From Sandaracinobacteroides sayramensis (lineage in GTDB: Bacteria > Pseudomonadota > Alphaproteobacteria > Sphingomonadales > Sphingomonadaceae), in the NCBI RefSeq assembly GCF_022014495.1, contig NZ_JAKLSQ010000008.1:1-62696 (forward strand): a DNA stretch of 62,696 nt. Reading direction: 5' to 3'. Made by a program: the position numbers and the translations under genes. Under the pieces are notes generated by a model, which saw only the letters and a list, made by a program, of their open reading frames with translations, was not told the DNA's origin and did not search any database. Positions within the stretch are counted from its first letter, which is position 1; each line of letters starts with the position of its first letter. Of this stretch, positions 53,370 to 62,107 are shown piece after piece.

Positions 53370-56135
53370 TTAATTGCCGAAGGTGCGCTGCCACCAGCCG
53401 CGCCGGGGCGGGCCATCCGGCTCGGCGTCCGGTTCCGTGACCGGGGCATCGGCAGCGGAGGCATCGGCGACAGGCGCATCCGCCACTGGCGCTTCCACCA
53501 AAGGCGTTTCCACCGGGGCGGCTTCCGCAACCGGCTCGGCTTCGGTCGCCACCGGCGCCTTGGCCTTCGCCCTGGAAGCGGCCGGCTTGCGCGCGCGCTT
53601 GGGCTTCGGCGCCGGCTCCACCGCTTCGGCCTCACTTTCCGGCGCTGCCTCGGCGGGCGTATCGGCGGTCTCGGCCACGGCGGCTTCTTCGGCCTTCGGC
53701 GCCTTCGCCCGCGTCGCGCGCTTGCGCGGCTTCGGCGCGGGCTTCCCCTCTGCCGCCGGCTCCGCCTCGACGGCGACCTCCGCCGGAGCTTCCGCCGCCG
53801 TTTCCACCGAGCCTTCCACTGGGCCTTCCACCGCCACAGCCGCCTCGGCTTCCGCCTTCGGCGCCTTCTTCGCCCGGCTCACGCGCTTCCTGGGCTTTTC
53901 CGGGGCGGCTTCCGCTTCGGCAAGCGGTTCCGCCGGGGTTTCCACCACCTCGGCCGCGCTCTCGACCGCTTCCACAACCGCTTCCGGCGCCTCGTCGCCT
54001 TCCCCGGCTCCGGTTTCTGCGCCTTCATCGCCTTCGGCCAGCGCTTCGCCCTGCACGGCCTCGCCATTCTCCCGGCGCCCACCCCGGCGCCGGCGCCGGC
54101 GCTTGCGGCGCGGCTCGCGATCCCCAGCTTCCGCCGCCTCGCCGCCTTCGGCAAGCTCCGCGGGCTCGCCCGCTTCGGCCACGCCTTCAGTCACGCCTTC
54201 GGCTTCCTCGCCGGCTTCGCGCGCTTCGGTGGGCTCACGCCCCTCCCGGTCGCGCCCGCCCCGGCGGCGACGACGGCGGCGGCGATCGCGCCCGCCCCGC
54301 TCCTCGCGGCCATCGGCGCGCTCTTCGGCTTCGTCCTCTTCTTCCTCGATATCCTCTTCCGGCTCGTCGGCGTCCAGCTCATCGGCTTCCAGCGCCACCG
54401 GGGAGGCGAGCGCCACCAGCTTGGGCGCCTGCGCCGGCGGCGGGCCGCTGGAATCGATCACCACCCGGCCGCCGATCAGGCTTTCGTCGGGCACCACCTC
54501 GATGATCACGCCGTAGCGGCCTTCCAGCTCCGCCAGTTCGGCGCGCTTGCGGTTCAGCATGTAAACGGCGACCGAGCTGTCGGCGCGCAGCCGGAAGTGG
54601 CTGGCGCGGCCCTTCACCGCTTCTTCCTCCAGCATCCGCAGCGCCGCCAGCGCCGCCGAGCCGTCGGTGCGGACGAGGCCGGAGCCGTCGCACATCGGGC
54701 AGACCTGCGTCGAGGCTTCCAGCACGCCGGTGCGCAGCCGCTGCCGGCTCATCTCCAGCAGCCCGAAGGACGAGATGCGGCCCACCTGGATCCGCGCCCG
54801 GTCCTGCTTCAGCGCGTCCTTCAGCGCCCGCTCCACCTTGCGGTTGTTGCCGTTCGATTCCATGTCGATGAAGTCGACGACGACGAGGCCGGCAAGGTCG
54901 CGCAGGCGAAGCTGCCGCGCCACTTCCTCGGCTGCCTCGATGTTCGTCTTCAGCGCGGTTTCCTCGATGTTGTACTCGCGCGTGGAGCGGCCCGAGTTCA
55001 CGTCGATGGCGACCAGCGCCTCGGTCGGGTTCATGACGATGTAGCCGCCCGAGCGCAGCGTCACCACCGGGTTCAGAAGCTGCGCCAGCTGCGTTTCGAC
55101 GCCGGCGCGGTGGAACAGCGGCACGGGGTCGTTGTAAAGCTGCACCTTCTTCGCGTGGCTGGGCATCAGCAGCTTCATGAAATTCTTGGCGTGGGCATAG
55201 CCCTCCGCCCCGTCCACCAGCACCTGGTCGATCTCGCGGCTGTAGATGTCGCGGATGGCCCGCTTCACCAGATCGGAATCCTCGTAGATCAGCGCCGGGG
55301 CGCTGGAGGTGAGGGTCTTGTCGCGGATCTCGTCCCACAGCCGGGTCAGATAATCGAAGTCGCGCTTGATCTCGGTCTTGGTGCGCTCCAGCCCGGCGGT
55401 GCGGACGATGGCGCCCATGGTGGAGGGCAGGTTCAGCTCGGCCATGATGGTCTTCAGCCGCTTGCGGTCGGCGGCGTTGGCGATCTTGCGGCTGATGCCG
55501 CCGCCCTGCGCGGTGTTCGGCATCAGCACCGAATAGCGGCCGGCGAGCGAGATATAGGTGGTCAGCGCCGCGCCCTTGTTGCCGCGCTCTTCCTTCACCA
55601 CCTGCACCAGCATCACCTGCCGGCGGCGGATGACTTCCTGAATCTTGTAGCGGCGGCGCAGCGCCATGCGGCGGCGGCGCAGGGCTTCGGCGCCGGCTTC
55701 CTCGCTGTTGCCATGCTCCTCGGGGCGGGGGCGACCTTCGCCTTCCTCGCCGGTTTCGCCATGCGAGTCGGCGTGCGCGTCGCCGCCGGATTCGAAGCCG
55801 TCTTCGCCGTCCTCATATTCCTCGTCGGCGGCGCCATGCTCCTCCACCAGCCGCTGCTCCTCGCGCAGCAGCGCTTCCCGGTCCTCCTTCGGGATCTGGT
55901 AGTAATCCGGGTGGATTTCGGAAAAGGCGAGGAAGCCGTGGCGGTTGCCGCCATAGTCGATGAAGGCGGCCTGCAGCGACGGCTCCACGCGCGTCACCTT
56001 GGCCAGATAGATATTGCCCTTGATCTGCTTGCGGGCGGCGGCCTCGAAGTCAAATTCCTCGATACGGCTGCCCTTCACGACCGCGACCCGGGTTTCCTCC
56101 TGGTGGCGGGCGTCGATCAGCATTCTGGTAGTCAT
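53370..56135 (-). CDS. rne: Ribonuclease E/G
   Basis: RNase E cuts single-stranded RNA and organises the degradosome. The 921-residue protein starts MLIDARHQEETRVAVVKGSRIEEFDFE. The S1 domain is interrupted by an acidic insertion at about 85-150 (EEYEDGEDGFESGGD onward). The catalytic part shows RKIANAADRKRLKTIM and the magnesium-binding Asp residues in VAIDVNSGRSTRE and VVDFIDMES. CPMCDGSGLV is the zinc link. After about residue 560 the chain is Ala/Glu/Pro/Lys-rich with degenerate repeats and an R-rich cluster, as in alphaproteobacterial degradosome scaffolds; the last residues are RRGWWQRTFGN. Start at 56135. Confidence 0.97.
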   Translation of the reverse strand: MTTRMLIDARHQEETRVAVVKGSRIEEFDFEAAARKQIKGNIYLAKVTRVEPSLQAAFIDYGGNRHGFLAFSEIHPDYYQIPKEDREALLREEQRLVEEHGAADEEYEDGEDGFESGGDAHADSHGETGEEGEGRPRPEEHGNSEEAGAEALRRRRMALRRRYKIQEVIRRRQVMLVQVVKEERGNKGAALTTYISLAGRYSVLMPNTAQGGGISRKIANAADRKRLKTIMAELNLPSTMGAIVRTAGLERTKTEIKRDFDYLTRLWDEIRDKTLTSSAPALIYEDSDLVKRAIRDIYSREIDQVLVDGAEGYAHAKNFMKLLMPSHAKKVQLYNDPVPLFHRAGVETQLAQLLNPVVTLRSGGYIVMNPTEALVAIDVNSGRSTREYNIEETALKTNIEAAEEVARQLRLRDLAGLVVVDFIDMESNGNNRKVERALKDALKQDRARIQVGRISSFGLLEMSRQRLRTGVLEASTQVCPMCDGSGLVRTDGSAALAALRMLEEEAVKGRASHFRLRADSSVAVYMLNRKRAELAELEGRYGVIIEVVPDESLIGGRVVIDSSGPPPAQAPKLVALASPVALEADELDADEPEEDIEEEEDEAEERADGREERGGRDRRRRRRRRGGRDREGREPTEAREAGEEAEGVTEGVAEAGEPAELAEGGEAAEAGDREPRRKRRRRRRGGRRENGEAVQGEALAEGDEGAETGAGEGDEAPEAVVEAVESAAEVVETPAEPLAEAEAAPEKPRKRVSRAKKAPKAEAEAAVAVEGPVEGSVETAAEAPAEVAVEAEPAAEGKPAPKPRKRATRAKAPKAEEAAVAETADTPAEAAPESEAEAVEPAPKPKRARKPAASRAKAKAPVATEAEPVAEAAPVETPLVEAPVADAPVADASAADAPVTEPDAEPDGPPRRGWWQRTFGN

Positions 56136-56148
56136 TGTGGATTCTCCC

Positions 56149-56235
56149 GGCGCCGGAGGCGCCAAACAAGGCGGCGCCGGAGGCGCCGAACAAAAGGGCG
56201 CCGGCGGCGCTCGATAAGGAGGCGCCGGTGGCGCC
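56149..56235 (-). repeat. Four 24-nt tandem hairpins in the rne leader
   Basis: The unit is GGCGCC-NNN-GGCGCC, beginning at 56149, 56173, 56197 and 56221, exactly 24 nt apart, with 9-nt linkers rich in AAC/AAG on the plus strand (U-rich linkers in the rne mRNA). Arms are perfect in copies 1, 2 and 4. Copy 3 has GGCGCT in one arm (G-U pair in RNA). The block ends 14 nt before the rne start codon. It could expose U-rich linkers for RNase E autoregulation, or act as serial pause sites. Confidence 0.7.
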
Positions 56236-56683
56236 GGACAAAGCTGCGCGCGGGGCGCAAACGCGGGCCGCGCGCCGCCCGGAAAGGGGCAGGGCGCGGC
56301 GTGAAGGAGGCGCGGCGGCCCGGGATGGCGTCCGCGCGGAAAGGGAAGGGGGGCGGGGAAGCGGGCGCGACGCGGCGGCCGCTTGCGGCCTCCGCTTCAG
56401 ATCCGATGATGTTCCTGTGATCGCGCGCATCTAACCCCGACAATAAGGCCGGCGCCCACGCCGCTTCCTGCGGCGTTTATGACCCGGCGGGCACCAAGCC
56501 GGAAACCTTGTCGACGGTCTGCGATCCCACGCGGTCCCGTCCGGCTCCTGCGGCCAACATGCCTTGCCCTTGCGCTAGCAGGCCGAAGCCGAGGCCGCAA
56601 GTGTCGGCGCCGCCATGCAAAAGCGCGCCCTCTCCACATGGCTCGCTAAAGCCTGCGGCCCTGCGGCCGTATCCCCTTTCGCC
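56236..56683. other. Intergenic region between rne and fliD
   Basis: 448 bases with no gene I can support. 56236-56440 continues the GC-rich rne leader. ACGCCGC 56458-56464 with GCGGCGT 56470-56476 forms a 7-bp hairpin followed by TTAT, a weak terminator on the plus strand. I see no sigma-54 or other strong promoter before fliD. Confidence 0.5.
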
Positions 56684-58120
56684 ATGGTCAACATCCTCAC
56701 ATCCCTGAGCGCCGGTTCCGGCATAGACGTGAAAGCCCTCACCGAGCAGTTGGTCGCGGCCGAAAAGGAACCACGCCAGAAGCTCCTCACCCAGCGCTCC
56801 GAACGGGTGGAGGCGCGGATCTCCGCCATGGGCCAGTTCCGCACCGCGATCGACGCGCTGGTTTCCGCGCTGGACACAAGGCTGGCCTCGGGAGCGCTGT
56901 CAGGCATACCCGCCGTCACCGACCCTTCCGTCGTCACCTTCACCGTCGATCCGGGAGTCACCGTTCCCCGGCAGAATCTGGAAGTGCGGCAACTGGCGCG
57001 CGGCCAGACTCTCGCCTCCGCCCCCGTCGCCGATGCCGGCGCCGCCGTTGGGCAGGGCACGCTCACCATCCGCTTCGGCAGCGTCGCGGGAACGGCGGAA
57101 GCGGGCGCCCTCACCCCCTCTGCCCTCGACGCCCTCACCGTGGAAATCGGCCCGGGCGACGACTCCCTCATCGGCCTGCGCAACGCCATCAACGACGCGG
57201 CGGCGGTGGCCGGCGCCCCCATCCAGGCGCAGATCGTGTCCGACGCCGCCGGCGCCCGGCTGATGCTGCGCGGCAGCCTCGGCGATGCCTCTGGATTCGT
57301 CGTCGAAACCTCGGGCGACGCGGCGCTCGAAGCCTTCCGCTTCGGCGAAGGCGTTGGCGGCGGCCTGCAGCGCACCCAGTCGGCGACCGACGCGATCGTC
57401 GCCATCGAAGGCGTCGAACTCCGCCGTCCGGCCAATTCCATCACCGACCTCATCCCCGGCGTCCGCTTCTCGCTCGCCAAGGCGGCGCCCGGCCAGATAC
57501 TCACGCTGGAGGCCGTGCGCGACCCGTCGCTCCTCAGCCAGTCCGTCCGCGACGTGACGGCGGCGCTCAACGAACTGGCGGGGCTGGGGCGGGAATTGTC
57601 CAACGGCAAGTCCGGCTCCATCGGCGCGCTGGTGGCGGACAGCGCCACCCGCCGCGCCCTGCAACAGCTTTCCGGGCTGACCACCCAATCGCTGGTCCCG
57701 GCCGCCGGCAACGCCCCCACCCGCCTTTCCGATATCGGCATCTCGCTCGACCGCTATGGCAATTTCCTCGTCGACGAAGCCCGCCTCAGCCGCGCCGTCA
57801 CCGAGCATCCGGCCTCGGTCGAGCAACTGATCACCGCCCTCAACCGCAAGGCGGAGTTCGGGCAGGAGGGCGGGCAGCTCCGGCAACTGGCCGAAGGTTT
57901 CCGCCTCGCCGCCGAAGGCGGCGCCGGCCAGCCGACCGCCCTCCAGCGCGAGAAGGAGTCGATCGCCCAGGACCAGGCCGCGCTCGACGCGCGGATCGAG
58001 GCGGCGCGTCTCAAATACACCCAGCAGTTCGCCGCGCTCGACCTTGCGGTCGGCCGCAGCAAGTCCACCCAGAGCTATCTGCAACAGCAGATCGATCTCT
58101 GGACCAGGAGCCGCAACTGA
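56684..58120 (+). CDS. fliD: Flagellar filament-capping protein FliD
   Basis: FliD is the hook-associated protein 2 that caps the growing flagellar filament. The 478-residue protein has the N-terminal coiled coil (KALTEQLVAAEKEPRQKLLTQRSERVEARISAMGQFRTAIDALVSAL) and the C-terminal coiled coil (QAALDARIEAARLKYTQQFAALDLAVGRSKSTQSYLQQQIDLW), with the beta-rich centre between. The start MVNILTSLSAGSGIDVK is the family N-terminus. No good ribosome-binding site precedes it. fliS follows after 44 bases. No flagellin gene is in view. Confidence 0.93.
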   Translation: MVNILTSLSAGSGIDVKALTEQLVAAEKEPRQKLLTQRSERVEARISAMGQFRTAIDALVSALDTRLASGALSGIPAVTDPSVVTFTVDPGVTVPRQNLEVRQLARGQTLASAPVADAGAAVGQGTLTIRFGSVAGTAEAGALTPSALDALTVEIGPGDDSLIGLRNAINDAAAVAGAPIQAQIVSDAAGARLMLRGSLGDASGFVVETSGDAALEAFRFGEGVGGGLQRTQSATDAIVAIEGVELRRPANSITDLIPGVRFSLAKAAPGQILTLEAVRDPSLLSQSVRDVTAALNELAGLGRELSNGKSGSIGALVADSATRRALQQLSGLTTQSLVPAAGNAPTRLSDIGISLDRYGNFLVDEARLSRAVTEHPASVEQLITALNRKAEFGQEGGQLRQLAEGFRLAAEGGAGQPTALQREKESIAQDQAALDARIEAARLKYTQQFAALDLAVGRSKSTQSYLQQQIDLWTRSRN

Positions 58121-58135
58121 TCCGCCCCCCATTAT

Positions 58136-58146
58136 CCCCCCCCCCC
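58136..58146. other. 11-base C tract before fliS
   Basis: A run of 11 C residues, shortly after a run of six (58125-58130), lies in the 44-base space between fliD and fliS, 18 bases before the fliS ATG. Such tracts can vary in length by slippage; here it could alter the spacing or folding near the ribosome-binding site, without frameshifting a gene. Confidence 0.6.
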
Positions 58147-58164
58147 AATCGAACAGGGAAGACG

Positions 58165-58572
58165 ATGCTCCAGACGCTGCAAGCCGCCCGCCCGACTCCG
58201 CTCCAGCGTCAGGCGCTGGCCGGCTACGGCACCGTCTCCCTCGACGCGAAGGTGGCGACCGCCAGCCCGCACGAGCTGGTGCGGATGCTCTACCGCCGGC
58301 TGACGGCGCTGCTGCGCGAAGCCCGCGACGCGGCCGAAGCCGGCGACACCGCCCGCCGGCTGAAGGCCACCGAACGCGCGCTCGCCATCGTCGAGGGGCT
58401 GGACGCGACGCTGGACATGGAGCGCGGCGGCAGCGTCGCCGAAAGCCTGCACAGGGTCTATGAACTGCTCCTCGCCCGGCTGCTGGCCGGAGACGCGGCC
58501 AGCCTCGACGAAGCCCTCACCTCCACGCAAGCCATCGCCGACGCCTGGGCCGGAATCGCCCCGGCCCGCTGA
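58165..58572 (+). CDS. fliS: Flagellin export chaperone FliS
   Basis: FliS binds flagellin C-termini in the cytoplasm and prevents early polymerisation. The 135-residue protein fits the family: AKVATASPHELVRMLYRRLTALLREARDAAEAGD, then KATERALAIVEGLDATLDMERGGSVAESLHRVYELLLARLLAG. CAGGGAAG precedes the ATG. It follows fliD, the usual order. Confidence 0.92.
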   Translation: MLQTLQAARPTPLQRQALAGYGTVSLDAKVATASPHELVRMLYRRLTALLREARDAAEAGDTARRLKATERALAIVEGLDATLDMERGGSVAESLHRVYELLLARLLAGDAASLDEALTSTQAIADAWAGIAPAR

Positions 58573-58596
58573 CGCCCCCATATCGACGTCCCCATA

Positions 58597-60087
58597 TCAG
58601 CGGCGGTGGCGCTCCAGCTCGTCGCCCACCAGCCGCACCACATGCAGCACATTGGTGGAGCCGGGCACGCCGAAGGGCACGCCCGCCATCACCACCAGCC
58701 GGTCGCCGGCCTCGGCCACATGGTGGCGGATCGCCATCCGCTTCGATTTCGCCACCATCCCTTCGAAATCGGTGATGTCGCGGGTGTGAACGGCGTGCAC
58801 CCCCCAGGTCAGCCCCAGCCGCCGGGCGGTGGCGAGCTTCGGGGTCATCACCAGCAGCCCGGCCGGAATCCGCTCGCGGGCGATCCGCCGCGCCGTCGAG
58901 CCGGAGGTGGTGAAGCAGACGACCGCCACCGCATCCACCGTCTTCTGGATGCCGCGCGCCGCGGCGCACAGCGCGTCCGCCGTGGTCGGCTCGGGAATGG
59001 TCTCCACGAAGCCGATCTGCCCCTCATAGGCGGAATCGCGCTCCACCTCGCGGGCGATGGCGTCCATCATCGCAACCGCCTGCACCGGCCATTGCCCGGC
59101 GGCGCTTTCCGCCGACAGCATCACCGCATCCACCCCGTCGTAGATGGCGTTCGCCACGTCCGAGACTTCGGCGCGGGTGGGGCTGGGGGAAAGGATCATC
59201 GATTCCAGCATCTGCGTCGCCACCACCACCGGCTTCCCCGCCCGCCGCGCCGCCGCGACCATCCGCTTCTGCGCGCCCGGCACCTCCTGCGGCGGCAGCT
59301 CCACGCCCAGGTCGCCGCGCGCCACCATGATGGCGTCGGCCAGTTCGACGATCGCCTCCAGATCGTCCATCGCCGCCGGCTTCTCGATCTTCGCCATCAG
59401 CAGCGCCCGGCCGCCGATCAGCTTCTTTGCCTCGGCCACATCGTCGGCGCGCTGCACGAACGACAGCGCCACCCAGTCGACTCCCGCCTCCAGCGCCAGC
59501 GAAAGATCGTGCCGGTCCTTGGCCGTCAGCGCCGGCAGCGGCACCACCGCGTCGGGCACGTTCAGCCCCTTGTTGTTGGAAAGCGCGCCCGGCACCTGCA
59601 CTTCGGTTTCCACCCAGCCCTCGCCGGCGGCGGTCACCTTCAGCACCAGCCTGCCGTCGTCCAGCAGCAGGCGGTGGCCGGGGGAAAGCACGGCGAGGAT
59701 CTCCGGGTGCGGCAGGCGCACGCGCTCCGCGTCGCCGGGCGTCTCGTCCGAATCCAGCCGGAAGCGCTGCCCGGCTCTCAGCTCCACCCGGTCTTCGGCG
59801 AAGCGCCCCACGCGCAGCTTCGGCCCCTGCAGGTCGGCCAGGATCGTCATCGGCCGCCCCAGCTCGCTCTCCAGCCCGCGCACCGTCTCGATCAGCTTCA
59901 GCCTGGAGGCGTCGTCGCCATGGCTCATGTTCACGCGGAAGGCGTCGGCGCCGGCTTCGTAGAGGGCGCGAATCCGCTCCACGCTGTTCGAAGCGGGGCC
60001 AAGGGTGGCGAGCACGCGCACATGGCGGGCACGGGGAGGGCGGTTGCTGGTCAGGACGCTTTTCCTCTCACGCTTTAGGGTATGCAA
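58597..60087 (-). CDS. pyk: Pyruvate kinase
   Basis: Pyruvate kinase makes ATP and pyruvate from phosphoenolpyruvate. The 496-residue protein has ATLGPASNSVERIRALYEAGADAFRVNMSHGD at the N-terminus, TKDRHDLSLALEAGVDWVALSFV, LMAKIEKPAAMDDLEAIVELADAIMVARGDLGVELP with the active-site Lys and metal ligands, and VATQMLESMILSPSPTRAEVSDVANAIYDGVDAVMLSAESAAG. The start codon is unclear: TTG at 60087 is the only usable one in frame before RVLATLGPAS, and GAGAGGAAAAGC lies shortly after it, so translation may begin at a non-standard codon. Confidence 0.95.
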   Translation of the reverse strand: MHTLKRERKSVLTSNRPPRARHVRVLATLGPASNSVERIRALYEAGADAFRVNMSHGDDASRLKLIETVRGLESELGRPMTILADLQGPKLRVGRFAEDRVELRAGQRFRLDSDETPGDAERVRLPHPEILAVLSPGHRLLLDDGRLVLKVTAAGEGWVETEVQVPGALSNNKGLNVPDAVVPLPALTAKDRHDLSLALEAGVDWVALSFVQRADDVAEAKKLIGGRALLMAKIEKPAAMDDLEAIVELADAIMVARGDLGVELPPQEVPGAQKRMVAAARRAGKPVVVATQMLESMILSPSPTRAEVSDVANAIYDGVDAVMLSAESAAGQWPVQAVAMMDAIAREVERDSAYEGQIGFVETIPEPTTADALCAAARGIQKTVDAVAVVCFTTSGSTARRIARERIPAGLLVMTPKLATARRLGLTWGVHAVHTRDITDFEGMVAKSKRMAIRHHVAEAGDRLVVMAGVPFGVPGSTNVLHVVRLVGDELERHRR

Positions 60088-60170
60088 AATCTTCTTTGCC
60101 TTCCCATATAGCCGCCATCATGAGACGACCAGATTGCAGCCGGCACTCTGGAACCAGAGGGGACGAATTC

Positions 60171-60569
60171 ATGGACGCCAATACCCATCCGCAAATCGAG
60201 GCGCTGGAGGCCGCGGCCTTCCGCCGGCTGCTGGAGCATCTGCGCCTGCGCCAGGACGTGTCCAACGCCGAGATGATGGCCAGCACCGGCTACTGCCGCA
60301 ACTGCCTCGCCGACTGGCTGGCCGAGGCGTCGATCGCCACGCCGCAGCCGCTGACGCGCGAGGAAGCGCGCAACCATGTCTATGGCGAGCCCTATGCCGA
60401 GTTCAAGGCGCGCCAGCTCGACGAAAGCGCCGACCAGCTCGCCCGGGTGGAAAAGAGCCAGGCCGAAAACGACCGGGTGCGCAAGCTGGCCCGCAGCCGC
60501 GAGCTGGACGAGGAGCTGGACGACAGCTTCCCCGCCAGCGACCCGCCGGCCATCACCCGCCCCCGCTGA
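60171..60569 (+). CDS. DUF1244 domain protein with acidic C-terminal tail
   Basis: The 132-residue protein has a DUF1244 domain in residues 15-95: AAFRRLLEHLRLRQDVSNAEMMASTGYCRNCLADWLAEAS, then EEARNHVYGEPYAEFKARQ, with its conserved Cys pair in YCRNCL. The tail (SRELDEELDDSFPASDPPAITRP) is a motif found in other small alphaproteobacterial proteins. DUF1244 is of unknown function. AGAGGGGA precedes the ATG. It is divergent from pyk and 33 bases before the flavin oxidoreductase gene. Confidence 0.9.
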   Translation: MDANTHPQIEALEAAAFRRLLEHLRLRQDVSNAEMMASTGYCRNCLADWLAEASIATPQPLTREEARNHVYGEPYAEFKARQLDESADQLARVEKSQAENDRVRKLARSRELDEELDDSFPASDPPAITRPR

Positions 60570-60602
60570 ACCGCAACCGCCTGCCGCACCGTCGGAGACA
60601 TC

Positions 60603-61685
60603 ATGAGCCAGATCGAATCGCTGTTCCGCCCCTTCCATTCGGAGAAGCTGGATCTCCCCAACCGCATCGTCATGGCCCCCATGACCCGCAGCTTCTCGCC
60701 CGGCGGCGTCCCCGGCGGGAATGTCGCGCGCTATTACGAGCGGCGGGCGGCGGCGCAGGTCGGCCTCATCATCACCGAAGGCACGGTGGTGAACCGTCCC
60801 GGCGCCGCGAACGACCCCAATGTGCCGCACTTCCATGGCGAGGCGGCGCTGGAAGGCTGGGCGCGCGTGGTGGAGGCGGTGCACGCGAAGGGCGGCAAGA
60901 TCGCGCCGCAGCTCTGGCATGTCGGCTCGGCGATCAACCCGCGCAACAACGACGAGACCGGCGCCGAAAGCCCGTCCGGCCTTTACAGCGCCGATCGGGC
61001 CTGGGGCCACGCCATGTCGGTGGCGGACATCGAGGCGACGATCGCCGCCTTCGCGCAATCCGCCGCCAGCGCGAAGCGCCTCGGCTTCGACGCGGTCGAG
61101 CTGCACGGCGCGCACGGCTATCTGATCGACCAGTTCCAGTGGCAGGGCACCAACCACCGCGACGACGTCTGGGGCGCCGACCGCAGCCGATTCGCCCGCG
61201 AGGTGGTGACGGCGGTGCGCGCGGCCGTCGGCCCAGATTTCCCGCTGATCCTGCGCCTCTCGCAATGGAAGCAGCAGGATTATGCGACGAAGCTCGCCGC
61301 CAGCCCGCAGGCGCTGGCCGACTGGCTGAACCCGCTTTCGGACGCCGGGGTGGACATCTTCCACTGCTCGCAGCGCCGCTTCTGGGAGCCGGAGTTCGAA
61401 GGCTCCGAGCTGAACTTCGCCGGCTGGGCGAAGAAGCTGACCGGCAAGCCCTCGATCACCGTCGGCTCGGTCGGCCTTTCGGGCGAATTCCTCGCCGGCT
61501 TCAAGGGCGAGGAATCGCAGCCGACCCCGATCGACGGGCTGGTCGGCCGGCTGGAAGCGGGCGAGTTCGATCTGGTGGCGGTCGGCCGCGCGCTGATCGT
61601 CGATCCCGACTGGGCGGTGAAGGTGCGCGAGGGGCGGCAGGATTTCACCCCGTTCGACCGTTCGGTGCTGGCAACGCTCGCCTGA
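60603..61685 (+). CDS. Old yellow enzyme-family NADH:flavin oxidoreductase
   Basis: The 360-residue FMN enzyme reduces activated C=C bonds and some nitro compounds. It has the N-terminal LPNRIVMAPMTRSFSPGGVPGG, the LHGAHGYLIDQFQWQGTNHRDDVWG block (conserved HGAHGYLIDQF with substrate-binding residues) and the phosphate-binding LIVDPDWAVKVREG near the end. GGAGA precedes the ATG. Its natural substrate is unknown. Confidence 0.95.
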   Translation: MSQIESLFRPFHSEKLDLPNRIVMAPMTRSFSPGGVPGGNVARYYERRAAAQVGLIITEGTVVNRPGAANDPNVPHFHGEAALEGWARVVEAVHAKGGKIAPQLWHVGSAINPRNNDETGAESPSGLYSADRAWGHAMSVADIEATIAAFAQSAASAKRLGFDAVELHGAHGYLIDQFQWQGTNHRDDVWGADRSRFAREVVTAVRAAVGPDFPLILRLSQWKQQDYATKLAASPQALADWLNPLSDAGVDIFHCSQRRFWEPEFEGSELNFAGWAKKLTGKPSITVGSVGLSGEFLAGFKGEESQPTPIDGLVGRLEAGEFDLVAVGRALIVDPDWAVKVREGRQDFTPFDRSVLATLA

Positions 61686-61741
61686 GGCTAAACCCGCACG
61701 GCCATGGCCGTAATCCTGCCTGACACAGGCAGGAGACGGGT

Positions 61742-62107
61742 GTGAACATGGAAACGACGGGCCGCGCCGCCGAACGCCGGGCGGCGCAGATGCGGCAGGC
61801 GCGCCTCGCCGGGCGCGTGCGCCGGCGGGCCATCGCCGACGGCGCGCTTTTGCTCCTGCTGGTGGCCGCCGCCGCCTTCTTCGCCCGGGACTCCGGTTCG
61901 GGGTCCGGGCAGGCGGTCCTGAACGCGCTCGTCGTGGTGTCGGCCGGAATCGGCCTTTTCCTCTATCGCCGGGGCCGGGATCTCTCCGCGCTGGCCCGGG
62001 CGGACCGCTGGCGGGCGGAGGCCGTGGAGGGGCGCGGCCTCAGCCTTTCCGCCTGGAACGCTGGCGGCGAGCTTTCCGGCTGGGAGGAGCGCCGCGACAG
62101 GCCCTGA
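61742..62107 (+). CDS. Small two-helix membrane protein of unknown function
   Basis: The 121-residue protein has a basic N-terminus (RRAAQMRQARLAGRVRRR), two hydrophobic helices (about 33-47 and 58-73: GALLLLLVAAAAFF and VLNALVVVSAGIGLFLY) and a hydrophilic, low-complexity tail. I do not recognise a family. GTG at 61742 has good spacing to GGAGA; an ATG at 61748 is an alternative. Nothing in the context suggests a role. Confidence 0.6.
   Translation: MNMETTGRAAERRAAQMRQARLAGRVRRRAIADGALLLLLVAAAAFFARDSGSGSGQAVLNALVVVSAGIGLFLYRRGRDLSALARADRWRAEAVEGRGLSLSAWNAGGELSGWEERRDRP

Noticed and set aside
53235-56420. 1061-codon open frame opposite rne
   Set aside because: Lies antisense to RNase E with arginine-rich low-complexity sequence; shadow of a strong GC-rich gene.
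56135-56434. Plus-strand frame with APEAPNK-type 8-residue repeats
   Set aside because: Explained by the 24-nt hairpin repeat in the rne leader; no ribosome-binding site and a low-complexity remainder.
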